From Sapria himalayana (lineage: Eukaryota > Streptophyta > Magnoliopsida > Malpighiales > Rafflesiaceae), in contig JAREIK010002271.1 in NCBI GenBank assembly GCA_029783825.1, positions 897,994-961,993 on the forward strand: a DNA stretch of 64,000 bases. Direction: 5' to 3'. Made by a program: the position numbers and the translations under genes. Positions within the stretch are counted from its first letter, which is position 1, and each line of letters opens with the position of its first letter. Shown piece by piece: positions 47,168 to 57,169 of the stretch. Under the pieces are notes generated by a model, which was not told the origin of the DNA, did not search any database, and saw nothing but the letters and a program-made list of their open reading frames with translations.

Positions 47168-48035
47168 GGAGGAGGAGGAGGAGTAGTAGAAAAAAAAGAA
47201 AGAGAAGAAAGAGAAGAAAGAAAAGAAGAAGAAGTAGAAGATGATGATGATGATGATGAAAAAGGAGAAGATGAAGAAGAAAAAGAAGAAGAAGAAGTAG
47301 GAGAAGAAGAAGAAGAAGAAAGAGAAGAAGAAGGAGAAGAAGAAGAAGAAAGAGAAGAAGAAGGTGAAGAAGAAGAAGAAAGAGAAGAAGAAGGTGAAGA
47401 AGAAGAAGAAGAAGGAGAAGAAGAAGGTGGAGGAGGAGGAAGAGGAAAAGAAGAAGGAGAATAAGAAGAAGAAGAAGTACTAGTAGTAGTAGGAGGAGGA
47501 GGAGGAGGAGGAGGAGAAGAAGGTAAAGAATAAGAAGGAGAAGGAGGAGGAGGAGAAGAAGAAGAAGAATATGGAGGAGGAGGAGGAGAAGAATGAGAAG
47601 AAGAATGAGAAAAAGAAGTTGAAGAAGAAAGAGAAAAGGAGGAGGTGGAGGAGGAGGAAGAGGAGGAGAAAAAAAGGAGATAAAGAAGGATAAGAAAAAA
47701 AAAGAAGGAGAAGAAGAAGGATAATAAGGATAAGAAGAATGAGAAGAAGGAGATGAATAAATAGAATAATAAAGAGAAGAATATGGAGAAGAAGAAGGAG
47801 AAGTAGAATGAGAATAAGGAGTACTAGAAGAAGAAAAAGATGGAGAAGAAGAAATAGAAGAAGTAGGAAAAGAAAAAGGAAAAGAAGAAATAGAAGAAGA
47901 AGGAAAAGAAAAAGGAGAAGAAAAATGAGAAGGAGGAGAAGATGAAGGAGATGAAGAAGGAGAAGGAGAAGGAGAAGAGGGAGGAGAAGGAGAAGGAGAA
48001 GAAGGAGAAATAGGAGAAGAATAGGGAAAAAAGGA

Positions 48036-48290
48036 GGAGGAGGAGAAAATTAAGGAGAAGATGAATGAGAAGAAAAAGAAAAAGAAGAAGTAGAATGAGC
48101 AAAAGGAGGAGGAGGAGGAGAAGAAGAAGAAAAAGGTGATGATGATGATGAAAAAAAAAAGAGGAGGAGGAGAAAATTAAGGTGAAGATGAATGAGAAGA
48201 AAAAGAAAAAGAAGAAGTAGAAGGAGCAGAAGGAGGAGGAGGAGGAGGAGGAGGAGGAGAAAAAGGTGATGATGATGATGAAAAAAAAGG
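48036..48290 (+). repeat. 127-130-bp tandem duplication in P6
   Basis: GAAAATT landmarks are at 48045 and 48172 (127 bp apart). GGTGAT landmarks are at 48135 and 48265 (130 bp apart). The two copies differ by a few bases and by G/A run length. Confidence 0.85.
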
Positions 48291-49006
48291 AGGAGGAGGA
48301 GGAGGAGAAGAAGGAGAAGATGAATGAGACGAAGAAGGATAATAAGAATTAGAAGGAGAAGGAGAAGAAAAAAGTGAAGAAGGAGAAGAAAAAAGAGAAG
48401 AAGAAGGAAAAGAAGAAGGAGAAGAAGAAGGAAAAGAAGAAGGAGAAGAAGAAGGCGAGGAAAAAGAAAAATAAGAAGAAAAAGTAGAAGGAGAATTAGA
48501 AGAAGAAAAGAAATATGAAGGAGAAGAAGAAGAAGAAAAAGAAAAAGAAGGAGAGAAAAAGAAAGAAGAAGAAGAAGAAAGAGAAGAAGAAAGAGAAGAA
48601 GAAAATGAAGAAGAAAAAGAAGAAAATGGAGAAAAAGAAAGAGAGTAAGAAGGAGAAGAATAGGGAGAAGAAGAATAATAATAATAATAGTAATAATAAA
48701 GAGAAAAAGTAGAAGAAGAAGGAAAAGAAGAAGGAGACGAAGAATGAGAAGAAGAAAGATAAGGAGATGGAGAAGAAGGATAAGAAGAAGGAGAAGAAGA
48801 ATGGGAATAAGAAGGATAAAAAGAAGGAGAAGAATAAAAAAAAATAAGAAGTATAAGAAGAAGGAGAAGAATAATAAGAATAAGAAGGATAAGAAGAATG
48901 ATAAGAATAATAAGAATAATTTAAGAATAATAAGAAGGATAAGAATAATAAAAAGTAAAAGAAGAAGGAGAAGAATAATAAGAATAAGAAGGATAAGAAG
49001 AAGGAT

Positions 49007-49020
49007 AAGAATAATAAGAA
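49007..49020 (+). repeat. Left target-site duplication of LINE F
   Basis: AAGAATAATAAGAA, repeated perfectly at 51646-51659 directly after the A-tail of LINE F. Confidence 0.8.
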
Positions 49021-50201
49021 GAATTGTGGAAAATTACTCTAAACAGACAAAAAAAGGATGGAGATGGACCTTATCTCCGGAGGGCACATTTTCGCTTAAA
49101 ACAGTGAAAAATGTCTTAAGAAAAAAGAAAAAAGAACAAATATTATTTAAATGGGCTTGGAATAATGACAATCCACAAAAAATTAAAACTTTTATGTGGA
49201 AAGTTTTATCTAATATTATCCCAATTGATAATAATTTAAAGCAGAAAGGTATTCAGCTAGTTTCTAGATGTGAATGTTGCTTAAATGAGATTGAAACATT
49301 AGATCACCTATTTTCAGAAGGGAAAGTAGCTGCAGAAATATGGAAAAGATTAGCATCAGAAATGCAGATAAAATATGAACATCTCCCTCTAAGTTGCAGG
49401 TTTAAAAAATGGTGTAATTCAAATGTTCCTAGCATGGCACAGAAATGGATTAAAAGCAATGTTCCACCAATAGTCATTTGGTGCATTTGGAAAGCTAGGA
49501 ATAAAAGTAGATTCGAAGGGTATAATATGATGGTGGAAGATATCTGGAAAGAAATAAAAGAGGAAACAAGAAAATTTTCAGAGATATGCCCTATAAATAC
49601 ACAAGGTTCAAAGATGGATAAGGATACCTTACAGTTTTGGAACCTAAAAGAAAAACCACTTAAGCAATTTAAAACAATTAGCATAAAATGGGAAAAACCT
49701 GCAAGAGGTGTGTTTACCTTAAATACAGATGGTAGTTTCGATAGAGATATGGGGGAAGCTGGAGGAGGGGGAGCAATTAGAAACTCGGAGGGGAAGTTAA
49801 TTTTAGCTTTCACTAGAAGATTGCAAGCATCGTCGGCTTTACATGCCGAGATATTAGCACTAAAAGAAGGAATAAGAATATGTAAAAACTTAGATATCAA
49901 GAATGTAGATATTCAAATTGATTCAAAAATAGTTGTAAATCTAATTAAAATATAGTCAATTATGTGGAAATATGAAAATGAGATAGAAGAAATTCTACAT
50001 GACATAAATTCATTAGATTTCACTATAAAACACATCTTCAGAGAAGCTAACGCTTTGGCTGATGCATTATCTAAAGATGGTAGGAAGAGAGGAGATCACG
50101 AGTATAAAGAAGATAATTTACCAAAAAAGTATTTTGGTATTATAAAATTAGATAGCATGGATTTTCCTTATATTAGAAAAATTAAAAATAATAATTTTTA
50201 G
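49021..50201 (+). pseudogene. LINE F ORF2 C-terminal fragment (zf-RVT and RNase H)
   Basis: One reading frame from 49021 to 50201 with a single TAG at 49953-49955. It holds GWRWTLSPEGTFSLK, a zf-RVT-like cluster (VSRCECCLNEIETLDHLF) and WCIWKARNKSRFEG. A complete RNase H follows with NTDGSF, HAEILAL, IQIDSK and NALADAL, so all four acidic positions are present. The upstream satellite happens to be open in the same frame, giving a chimeric frame from 48744 with an Arg/Lys-rich N-terminus. That part is not a gene. Confidence 0.92.
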
Positions 50202-50280
50202 TTATAAGGATTTTCTTGTGTTTATTCTGGTATTCTATGTATGATGCTGAAATAGATTAAAGTTCATATCTTCATAGTCT

Positions 50281-50300
50281 CATCCTGGTCCTGAGGGATG
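50281..50300 (+). promoter_or_regulatory. Putative RNA hairpin after ORF2 (LINE F)
   Basis: CATCC pairs with GGATG. The matching positions in A are CACCC and GGGTG, so the middle pair changed from C-G to T-A on both sides. Confidence 0.5.
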
Positions 50301-51595
50301 TTGCTATGATGGTTGGGATACATTGTAGTACAGCTTGGTAAGACTGCAGGTTTAGGGGGCTCAAAAATACAGTAACACGGCAGGTTTTAGTAAGCAATGT
50401 TTCTGTTTTAAAAATAGATATGAACTTTCTGCAGGTTTAGGGGTATTTTTTGCTTATTAAAACAGGAATATACTTTCATGCACTGTAGGTTGCTTATTAA
50501 AAAACAATAACACTGCAGGGGGCTCAAAATTACAGTACAGCTTCTGTTTTACAGCCTTATTAAAAAAAATGTACAGTAACATTGCAGGGCTAATTTGAAG
50601 GAGCAAGACGGGGTATTTAATAATAGAGTAGATTATATATATGCATGTAGCTCTTTCTTGCAGGTAACTAAGTAGAGGAAAATGACATAAAGCTGGACGT
50701 AGTGCCTGCTGTCTTTTAGTTTTCTTTTCTTATTATAGGTGTATGGAGTCTATTTTTTTTAGAATGTTGTATTTTTTGGAAGTTTGTGTTATTTGATATA
50801 AGTAGAAGCTGTGTTTTTATGAAGTCTGTGTTATTTTAGAAAAGTTGGAAGTCTGTAAATTTTTAGTTGAGATGTGCTAAGTATGTAATTCATGTAAAGA
50901 AGCAATAGTAGAGTAAAGGAAGATCAAAGCTTAAAAAGCAAGGTGGGAGGCAGCCAAGCAGGGAACTCTTACAGCTTAAGATAGGGTTCAGAGATTGCTA
51001 GAAATATTCTGAAGATCAACAAAAGGATACATTAATGATACATCCAAGGAGTCTGTTGCTAAATTTTCTAGTTTTTCTGGTTGGAATTTCCAGAAATTGA
51101 TGGTAAATGGGTTTTCATCTTATATGGATATGATGCCCTTGATTTTATGCAGGCTGGAATGTTTGTAGGTTAAGCAGAAAAGTTAAGAGCTGCTGATTAC
51201 CAAGCACATCTGGCAGAATATTTATAGATACAAAGCAGAATTTAAAAGATGCAATGCTGATATTCAAGGCGGGATACTCTAAAAAAGCGATAGCATTCTA
51301 GCATCTCTCAAAGAGCAACATCACAAGAAGAATTCCAAATCAAAGGTCTCACCTTACAAGACATGGAAGAGACATGGACTCTTGAAAAAGACTGCACTTA
51401 TCTTTACTATACGAATAAAGATTTAGCAATGGTATCATTAGAAAGAATTAACTTCTCAAAGCTTAAAGGAAGATCTCAAGACCTCAAAAACATTTCCCTT
51501 TAAATTTATACGCTTAGTTTGATCTAAATGTTAAAGATTTTCTTAAATATTGGGTGTAATAGGGATAAGGGTAGATGTTAGTTTGTAAAAATGGT

Positions 51596-51645
51596 ATTCC
51601 TCCGCCAAAAGAGAGGATTATAACTAATAAATAACACTTAAAAAA
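51596..51645 (+). terminator. LINE F 3' terminus
   Basis: TCCTCCGCCAAAAGAGAGGA hairpin (51598-51617), AATAAA at 51626-51631, then an A-run merging into the right target duplication. Confidence 0.75.
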
Positions 51646-52625
51646 AAGAATAATAAGAATAAGAAGGATAAGAGGAAGGAGAAGAATAAGGAGAAGAAGA
51701 AGGAAAAGAAGAAGCCAAAGAAAAAGGTAGAGATGAAGGAGAAGAAGTAAAATAAGAAGAAGAAAAAATGGAGATAAGAATGAGAAGAAGGAGATGAATA
51801 AGAAGAAGAAGGAGGAGGAGGAGGAGGAGAAGAAGAAGAAGAAAGAGAACAGAGAAGGAGAAGAATAATGAGAAAAAGAAGGAGAAGAAGAACGAGAAGA
51901 AGAAGGAGAAGAAGAAGAAGAAGTAGTAAAAGAATGAGAAGAAGAAGGAGACGAAGAAGGATGAGGAGGAGGAGGAGAAGGAAAAGAAAAGGAAGAAGAA
52001 AAAGAAAAAGAAGAAGAAGAAGAAGAAGAAGAAAGAGAAGATGAAGAGAAAGAAGAAAAAGAAGAAGATTATGATGATGAAGAGGAAAAATAAGAAGGAA
52101 AGGAATAAGGAGGAGAAAAAGAAGGATAAGAAAAAGGAGAAGACAAATGAAAAGTATGAGAAAAAGAAGGAAAAAAGAAGGAGAAAAAGAAGGATTAGAT
52201 GAAGGAGAAAAGAAGGAGAAGAAGAAGGAAAAGAAGAAGGACAAGAAGAAAGAGAAAAAGAAGCAGATGAAAAAAGGCAGAGAAGAATTAGAAGAAGTAG
52301 GAGAAGAAGAAGTAAAATAAGGACAAATAGATGGAGAAGAAGGAGATGAAGAAGGAAAAGAAGAAAGCGAAGAAGAAGGAGAACAAAAAAGGTAAAGAAG
52401 TAGGAGAAGAAGAAAGAGATGTAGTAGTTGAAAGAGAAGAAGGAGGAGTAGGAGAAGGAGAAGGAAAAGAAGAAGAAGAGGAGGAGGAAGAAGAAGAAGA
52501 AGAAGGAAAAGAAGAAAGAGTAGAAGAAGAATCACAAAAAATGGAGAAGAAAAATGAAAAGAATGATAAAAAGAAGTAGAAGAAGAAGTAGAAAAAGAAG
52601 GAGAAAAAGAAGAAGAAGAAGAATG

Positions 52626-52686
52626 AGAAGAAGAAGAAGAAGAAGAAGAAGAAGAAGAAGAAGAAGAAGAAGAAGAAGAAGAAGAA
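52626..52686 (+). repeat. (GAA)n, longest pure tract
   Basis: About twenty uninterrupted GAA triplets within P7, bounded by GAATGAG variants on both sides. Confidence 0.95.
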
Positions 52687-53849
52687 TGAGAATAATAATG
52701 AGAAGAAAAAGGAGAAGAAGAATTAGAAGATAAAGGAGAAGTAGAAGGAAAAGAAAAAGGAGGAGAAGAAGTAGAAGAAGAAGCAGAAGGAGAGGGAGAA
52801 GAATAAGGAGAAAAATATGGAGGAGGAGAGGAAGTAGAAGAATAAGAATTAGAAGGTGAAGAAGGAGAAAAAGATGGAAAAAAATAAATAGTTGAAAAAG
52901 GAAAATAAGAATAGAAGAACCAAAAGAAGAAGAAGTATGAGAAGAAAAAGCAGAAGAAAAAGGAGAAGAAGAAAGATAAGACAAATGAGAAAAAGAAAGA
53001 GAAGAAAAAGAAGAAGAAGAATAATAATAATAAGGATAAGGAGAAAGAGAAGAAGTAAAAAAAGAAGAAGAAGACGAAGAAGAAGAAGAAGAAGAAGAAA
53101 AAGAAAAAGTAGAAGGAGAAGGAGGTGGAGAAGAAGGAGAAGAAGAGGGAGAAGAAGAAGGAGAATAAAAAGGAGAAGAAGAAGGAGAAAAAGAAAAAGA
53201 AGAATGAGAAAAAGAAGGAGAATGAAAAAAAAAGAAAAAGAAGAAGAAAAAGAAGAAGAAGACGAAGAAGGAGAAAAAGATGGAGTAGAGGAATGAGAGG
53301 ATTAAGGAGAAGAATAAATACAATAAGAAGGAGAAATTATGGAGTAGAAGGAGAAGTAGAAGCAAAAGTATAAGAAGAAAAAAGAGAAGAAGAATGATTA
53401 GAATAAGGAGACGAAGCAAGAAAAAAAAGAGAAGAAGAAGGAGAAGAAGAAAAAGGAAAACAAAAAGGAATAGAAGACTTGAAGAATAAGGAGGAGGAGA
53501 TGGAGAAGAAGAAGGAGAAGAAGAATGAAAAAAAAGGAGAAGAAAAAATAGAGGAAAAAGGAGACAGAAAAAAGGAAGAAGAATAAGAAGAATAAGGAGA
53601 AATTAAGGAGAAGAAGGAGAAGAAGAATGAAAATAAGAGAAAGAAGAAAAAGAAGAACAAAAAGGCACAAGAGGAGAAGAAAAAGGAGAAGTAGATTTTA
53701 AAGAAAAAGAAGTAAAGGAATAAAAACAAAAAAGATGAAGAAGAAAGAGTTAAAGAATAAGAAGAATAAAGAGATTAAGAAGGAGGCAAAAAGGAGAAGA
53801 AGTAGGAGAAGAAGAAAAAAAAAGAAAAGAAAAAGAAGAAGAAGAAGAA

Positions 53850-53882
<33 letters not shown>

Positions 53883-54549
53883 GGATAAGAAGTTGAAGAA
53901 GAATCATAAGAAGATGGATAAGAAGAAGGAGAAGAAGAAGGAGAAGAAGAAGAATGAGATGAATAAGGAGATGAAGAATGAGAAGAAGGAGAAGAAGAAG
54001 GAGAATGAGAAAGGGAAGATGAAGGAGATTAAGAACGAGAAGAATAAGAAGAATAAGATGGAGAAAGAGAACGATGAGAAAAAGGAGAATAAGAAAGAGA
54101 AGAAGAAAGAAAAGAATAAGGATAAGAATACGGAAGAGAAGATGTAGAAAAAGAAGTAGAAGATAACGTTGAAAAAAATAGAGAAGAAGAAGGAGAAGAT
54201 GTTGGAGAAGAAGGAGAATAAGTAGGAAAAAAAAGATTAAGATGGAGATTAAGATGGAGATTAAGATGGAGAAGATGGAGGATAAGAAAAAGGAAAAAAA
54301 AAGAAGGAGAAGAAGAAGGTGAAGGACAAAAAGAATGTCAAGTAGAAGAAGAAAATGAAAGAGAATATGAAGAATAAAAAGAACAAGAAGAAGATGGAGA
54401 AAAAGAAGGAGAAGAAGAAGTAGAAGAAGAAGATGGAGAAGAAGAATGAGAAGAAGAAGCAAAAGAAAAATGAGAAGAAGAAGTAGTAGGATAATGAGGA
54501 GGAGGAGGAGAAGAAAAAGGAGGAGAATAAGGATCAGAAGTAGAAGAAT

Positions 54550-54565
54550 AAGGAGGAGGAGGAGA
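54550..54565 (+). repeat. Candidate left target-site duplication of LINE G
   Basis: AAGGAGGAGGAGGAGA. The right flank at 55003-55021 is the same word with one more GGA unit. Confidence 0.6.
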
Positions 54566-55002
54566 GAAGTTCTCAAAGACCTTGCTGAAGGCACGAGATG
54601 ACTCAAGAGCTAGTTTGAAAACACTGTAGGGAGAGTCAAAGATGTAGATTTAAAAGATACAAGACACTAGAGAAGCACATAAATATAGAAAGAAGCAAGA
54701 TAAAGTTTATTATTCTCATCGAAAGATTGTGAAAGCAGGACAATGGATTAGCTAACATCATAAAGTTAGCAATTAACATTCAGAATGAATACTTCCTTGC
54801 ACAAAAAGGCAAAGAAAAGAGACATAGAATAACATAATCATAGCACAAATAAGATTACAGTTTATTAGATTGGTGAAATGTAATTTATCTTTATTTGAAG
54901 AATGGGTGTAAAAGGGTTAAGGGTAGATGATAGTTTGTGTTAATGGTATTTTTCCGCCAAAAGAGAGGGTTATTATTAATAAAATAAAACTTTATTAAAA
55001 AA
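54566..55002 (+). mobile_element. LINE G, short 5'-truncated insertion (3' UTR only)
   Basis: Only 437 bp. It starts in the 3' UTR and ends with GTAATGGTATTTTTCCGCC-like sequence, AAAGAGAGGG, AATAAA at 54978-54983 and an A8 tail. The ending GGGTGTAAAAGGG..AGGGTAGAT matches A, B and F, so it probably belongs to that subfamily. Purine satellite lies on both sides. No coding sequence remains. Confidence 0.85.
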
Positions 55003-56760
55003 AAGGAGGAGGAGGAGGAGATGGAGAATAAGAAAAAGGAGAAGAATAAGAAAGAGAAGACGAAGGAGAAGAAGTAAAAGCATATGAAGTATAAAAAGAA
55101 GGATAACAATAAGAAGCAAAAGAAGAAAGAAAAGAAAAATAAGAAAAAGAAAATTTTTCAAAAGAAGAAGGAGAAGAAGAATAAGAAGACGAAAAAGATG
55201 GAAAAAAAAGAAGAAGAAAAAGAAGAAGAAAAAGATGTTGGAGAATAAGAAGGAGAAAAAAATGATAAGAAGAAGAAGGAAAAGCAGAAGAAGAAAAAGA
55301 AGTCGGAGAAGAAGAAAAAGAAGGAGGAGAAGAAGAAGAAGGAGTAGAAAAGAGATAAGAAGAAGGTTAAAAAAAGGAGAAGAAGAATGGGAAGAAGAAG
55401 GAGAAGAAGAAGTAGTAAAAGAAGAAGTTGTAGTAGAAGGTGAAAAAGAGTAGAAGAATGAGAAGAAGAAGGAGAATAAAAAGAAAATAAAAAAGAGAAG
55501 AAGAAGGAGAATAAAAAGAAAAAGAAAAATGAGAAGAAGAAGGTGAATATAAAGAAAAAGAAAAATGAGATGAAGGTGAAAAATTTCAAAAAGAAGTAGG
55601 AGAAAAAGAATGATAAAAACTATAAGAAGAAGGAAAAGAAGAAGTAGAATAATTAGAAGAAGGAAAATAAAATGGAGAAGAAGAAGGAGAAGAAGATGGT
55701 GAAAAAGAATGAGAAGAAGGGGAATAAGAAGGAGAAGAAAAAGAAAAGAAGAAGATGTAGTTGAAGAAAAAGAAGAATGAGAAGAGAAGATGAAGGAGAA
55801 ATGATTGAGAATAAGATGTAGAAGAAGAATGATAAATTGTGGAAAAAATTAGAAAAAGATGGAGAAGATAAAAAAAATAAGAAGGAGAAGAAGAAAAATA
55901 ATAAAAAAGGCAAATAAAATGAAGAAGAAGATGAAGAAAAAAAAAGGAAGAAAAAGATAATGAAGAATAAGAAGAATAAGAAGGAAAATAAGAATGAGAA
56001 TATGAAGGAGAAAAATAAGAAGTAGAAAAATAAGAAGTAGAAAAATAAGAAGAACAAGAACAAGAACAAGAAGCAGCAGAATAAAATGGAAAAAAAGAAG
56101 GACAAGAAGAATGACAAGAAAAAGAAGAACAAGAAGAAGACGAAAAGAAGGAAAAGAAGAAAAAGTAGAAGAATGAGAAGAAAAAGGAAAATAAGAAAGA
56201 AAAGAAAATGAGAAGAAAAAGAAGAAGAAGAAGAAGGTGAAGATGAATGAAGAGGAGACGGAGGAGAAGAATGAGAAGAAGGAAAAGGAGAAGGAGAAGG
56301 AGAAGAAGAAGGATAATAAGAAGGAGAATGAGATTAAGAAAAAGAAGGATAACAAGAAAAAGAATAACAAGAAGAAAATTAAAAACATGAAGAAGGACAA
56401 GAAGAAGGAGAAGAAGGAAAAGAAAAATGATAAGAAGAAGATGAAGAAAAAGGAGCAGAAGACAAAGAAGAAGATTGAGAAAAAGAAGGACAAGAAGAAG
56501 GAGAAGAAGAAGGAGATGAAGGAGAAGAAGAAGGAAAATAAGAATGAGAAGAAGAAGCAAAAGAATAATGAGTTGAAGCACGAGAAGAAGATGGAGAAAA
56601 AGAAGGAGAAATAAGAAAAGAGAAATAAGAAGAAGATGGAGGAGAAGAAGATGGAGGAGAAGAAGAGGGTGTAATAGAAGAAGAAGGAGAAGAAGAAGAA
56701 GAAGAAGAAGAAGAAGAAGAAGAAAAAGAAGAAAAAGGAAAAGAATAAGAAGAAGAAGAA

Positions 56761-56793
<33 letters not shown>

Positions 56794-57060
56794 GGAAAAG
56801 AATAAGAATAATAAGGTGATGGTGATGATGATGAAGTAGGACAAGAAGAAAAAGAAGAAGAGGGATAAGAAGAAGTAAAATAAGAAGAAAAATAAAAAGA
56901 AAAATAAGAAGAAGAATAAGTCAAAGAAAAAGAAAAAGAAGAATGAGAATAAAAATAAAAATAAGAAGATGGAGAAGGAGTAGAATAAAGAATAAAATAT
57001 GGAAAAAATGAGAAAAATAAAGAGAATAAGAATAAGAAAAAGAATGCAAAGAAAAACAAA
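55003..57060 (+). repeat. Polypurine satellite block P8
   Basis: The block begins with GGA repeats that match the left flank of LINE G. It contains a pure GAA stretch near 56690-56725, (AAT)n at 56761-56793 and (GAT)n near 56817-56835. No gene; the long - strand Phe/Ser/Leu frames are artefacts. Confidence 0.95.
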
Positions 57061-57169
57061 CATTTGTTTCTTTTTTGAAAAACACCTTCACTAATAGAAA
57101 GAAAAAGTTCCAATTCTAGAGAGAGAAATCTCTATTTGTGGGCAAAAAATAGCTATTCCAAAGCTAAAA
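57061..57169 (+). promoter_or_regulatory. LINE H 5' UTR
   Basis: TTTGTTTCTTTTTTGAAAAACACC, AATAGAAAGAAAAAG, TTCTAGAGAGAGAAATC, then AAGCTAAAA before the ORF1 ATG. The GA-rich motif is retained once in full. Confidence 0.55.

Larger units (their letters stand above)
47168..49020 (+). repeat. Polypurine satellite block P6
   Basis: GGA-rich near the start, with (GAT)n at 47238-47260. A 127-130-bp unit is tandemly duplicated at about 48036-48290; each copy has GAGAAAATTAAGG, AATGAGAAGAAAAAG and GGTGATGATGATGATG. A (TAA)n tract lies near 48672-48700. The right part is rich in AAGAATAATAAGAA words, one of which (49007-49020) is the left target duplication of LINE F. No gene. Confidence 0.95.
49021..51645 (+). 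mobile_element. LINE F, 5'-truncated L1-like insertion
   Basis: 2.6 kb that starts abruptly in the C-terminal third of ORF2 (homologous to A near 7805 and B near 16648) and ends with the conserved terminus. 5' truncation is the classic outcome of incomplete reverse transcription. A perfect 14-bp duplication of satellite sequence flanks it. It belongs to the A/B subfamily and is the least mutated copy. Confidence 0.95.
50202..51645 (+). other. LINE F 3' UTR
   Basis: 1.44 kb without a gene, collinear with A and B: hairpin at 50281-50300, CTTTCTTGCAGGTAAC at about 50653-50668, GTCTGTGTTATT words near 50825, GATATGATGCCCTTGAT near 51126, and the terminal block. Extra AACA(C)TGCAGG-containing repeats at 50340-50590 make it longer than A or B. 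Confidence 0.8.
51646..54565 (+). repeat. Polypurine satellite block P7
   Basis: The block begins with the right duplication of LINE F (51646-51659), then continues with the same AAGAATAAGAAGGATAAG words found left of F, as expected for a split array. It contains the longest pure (GAA)n (about 20 units, 52626-52686), (AAT)n at 53850-53882, and three copies of GATTAAGATGGA at 54235-54270. No gene. Confidence 0.95.
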
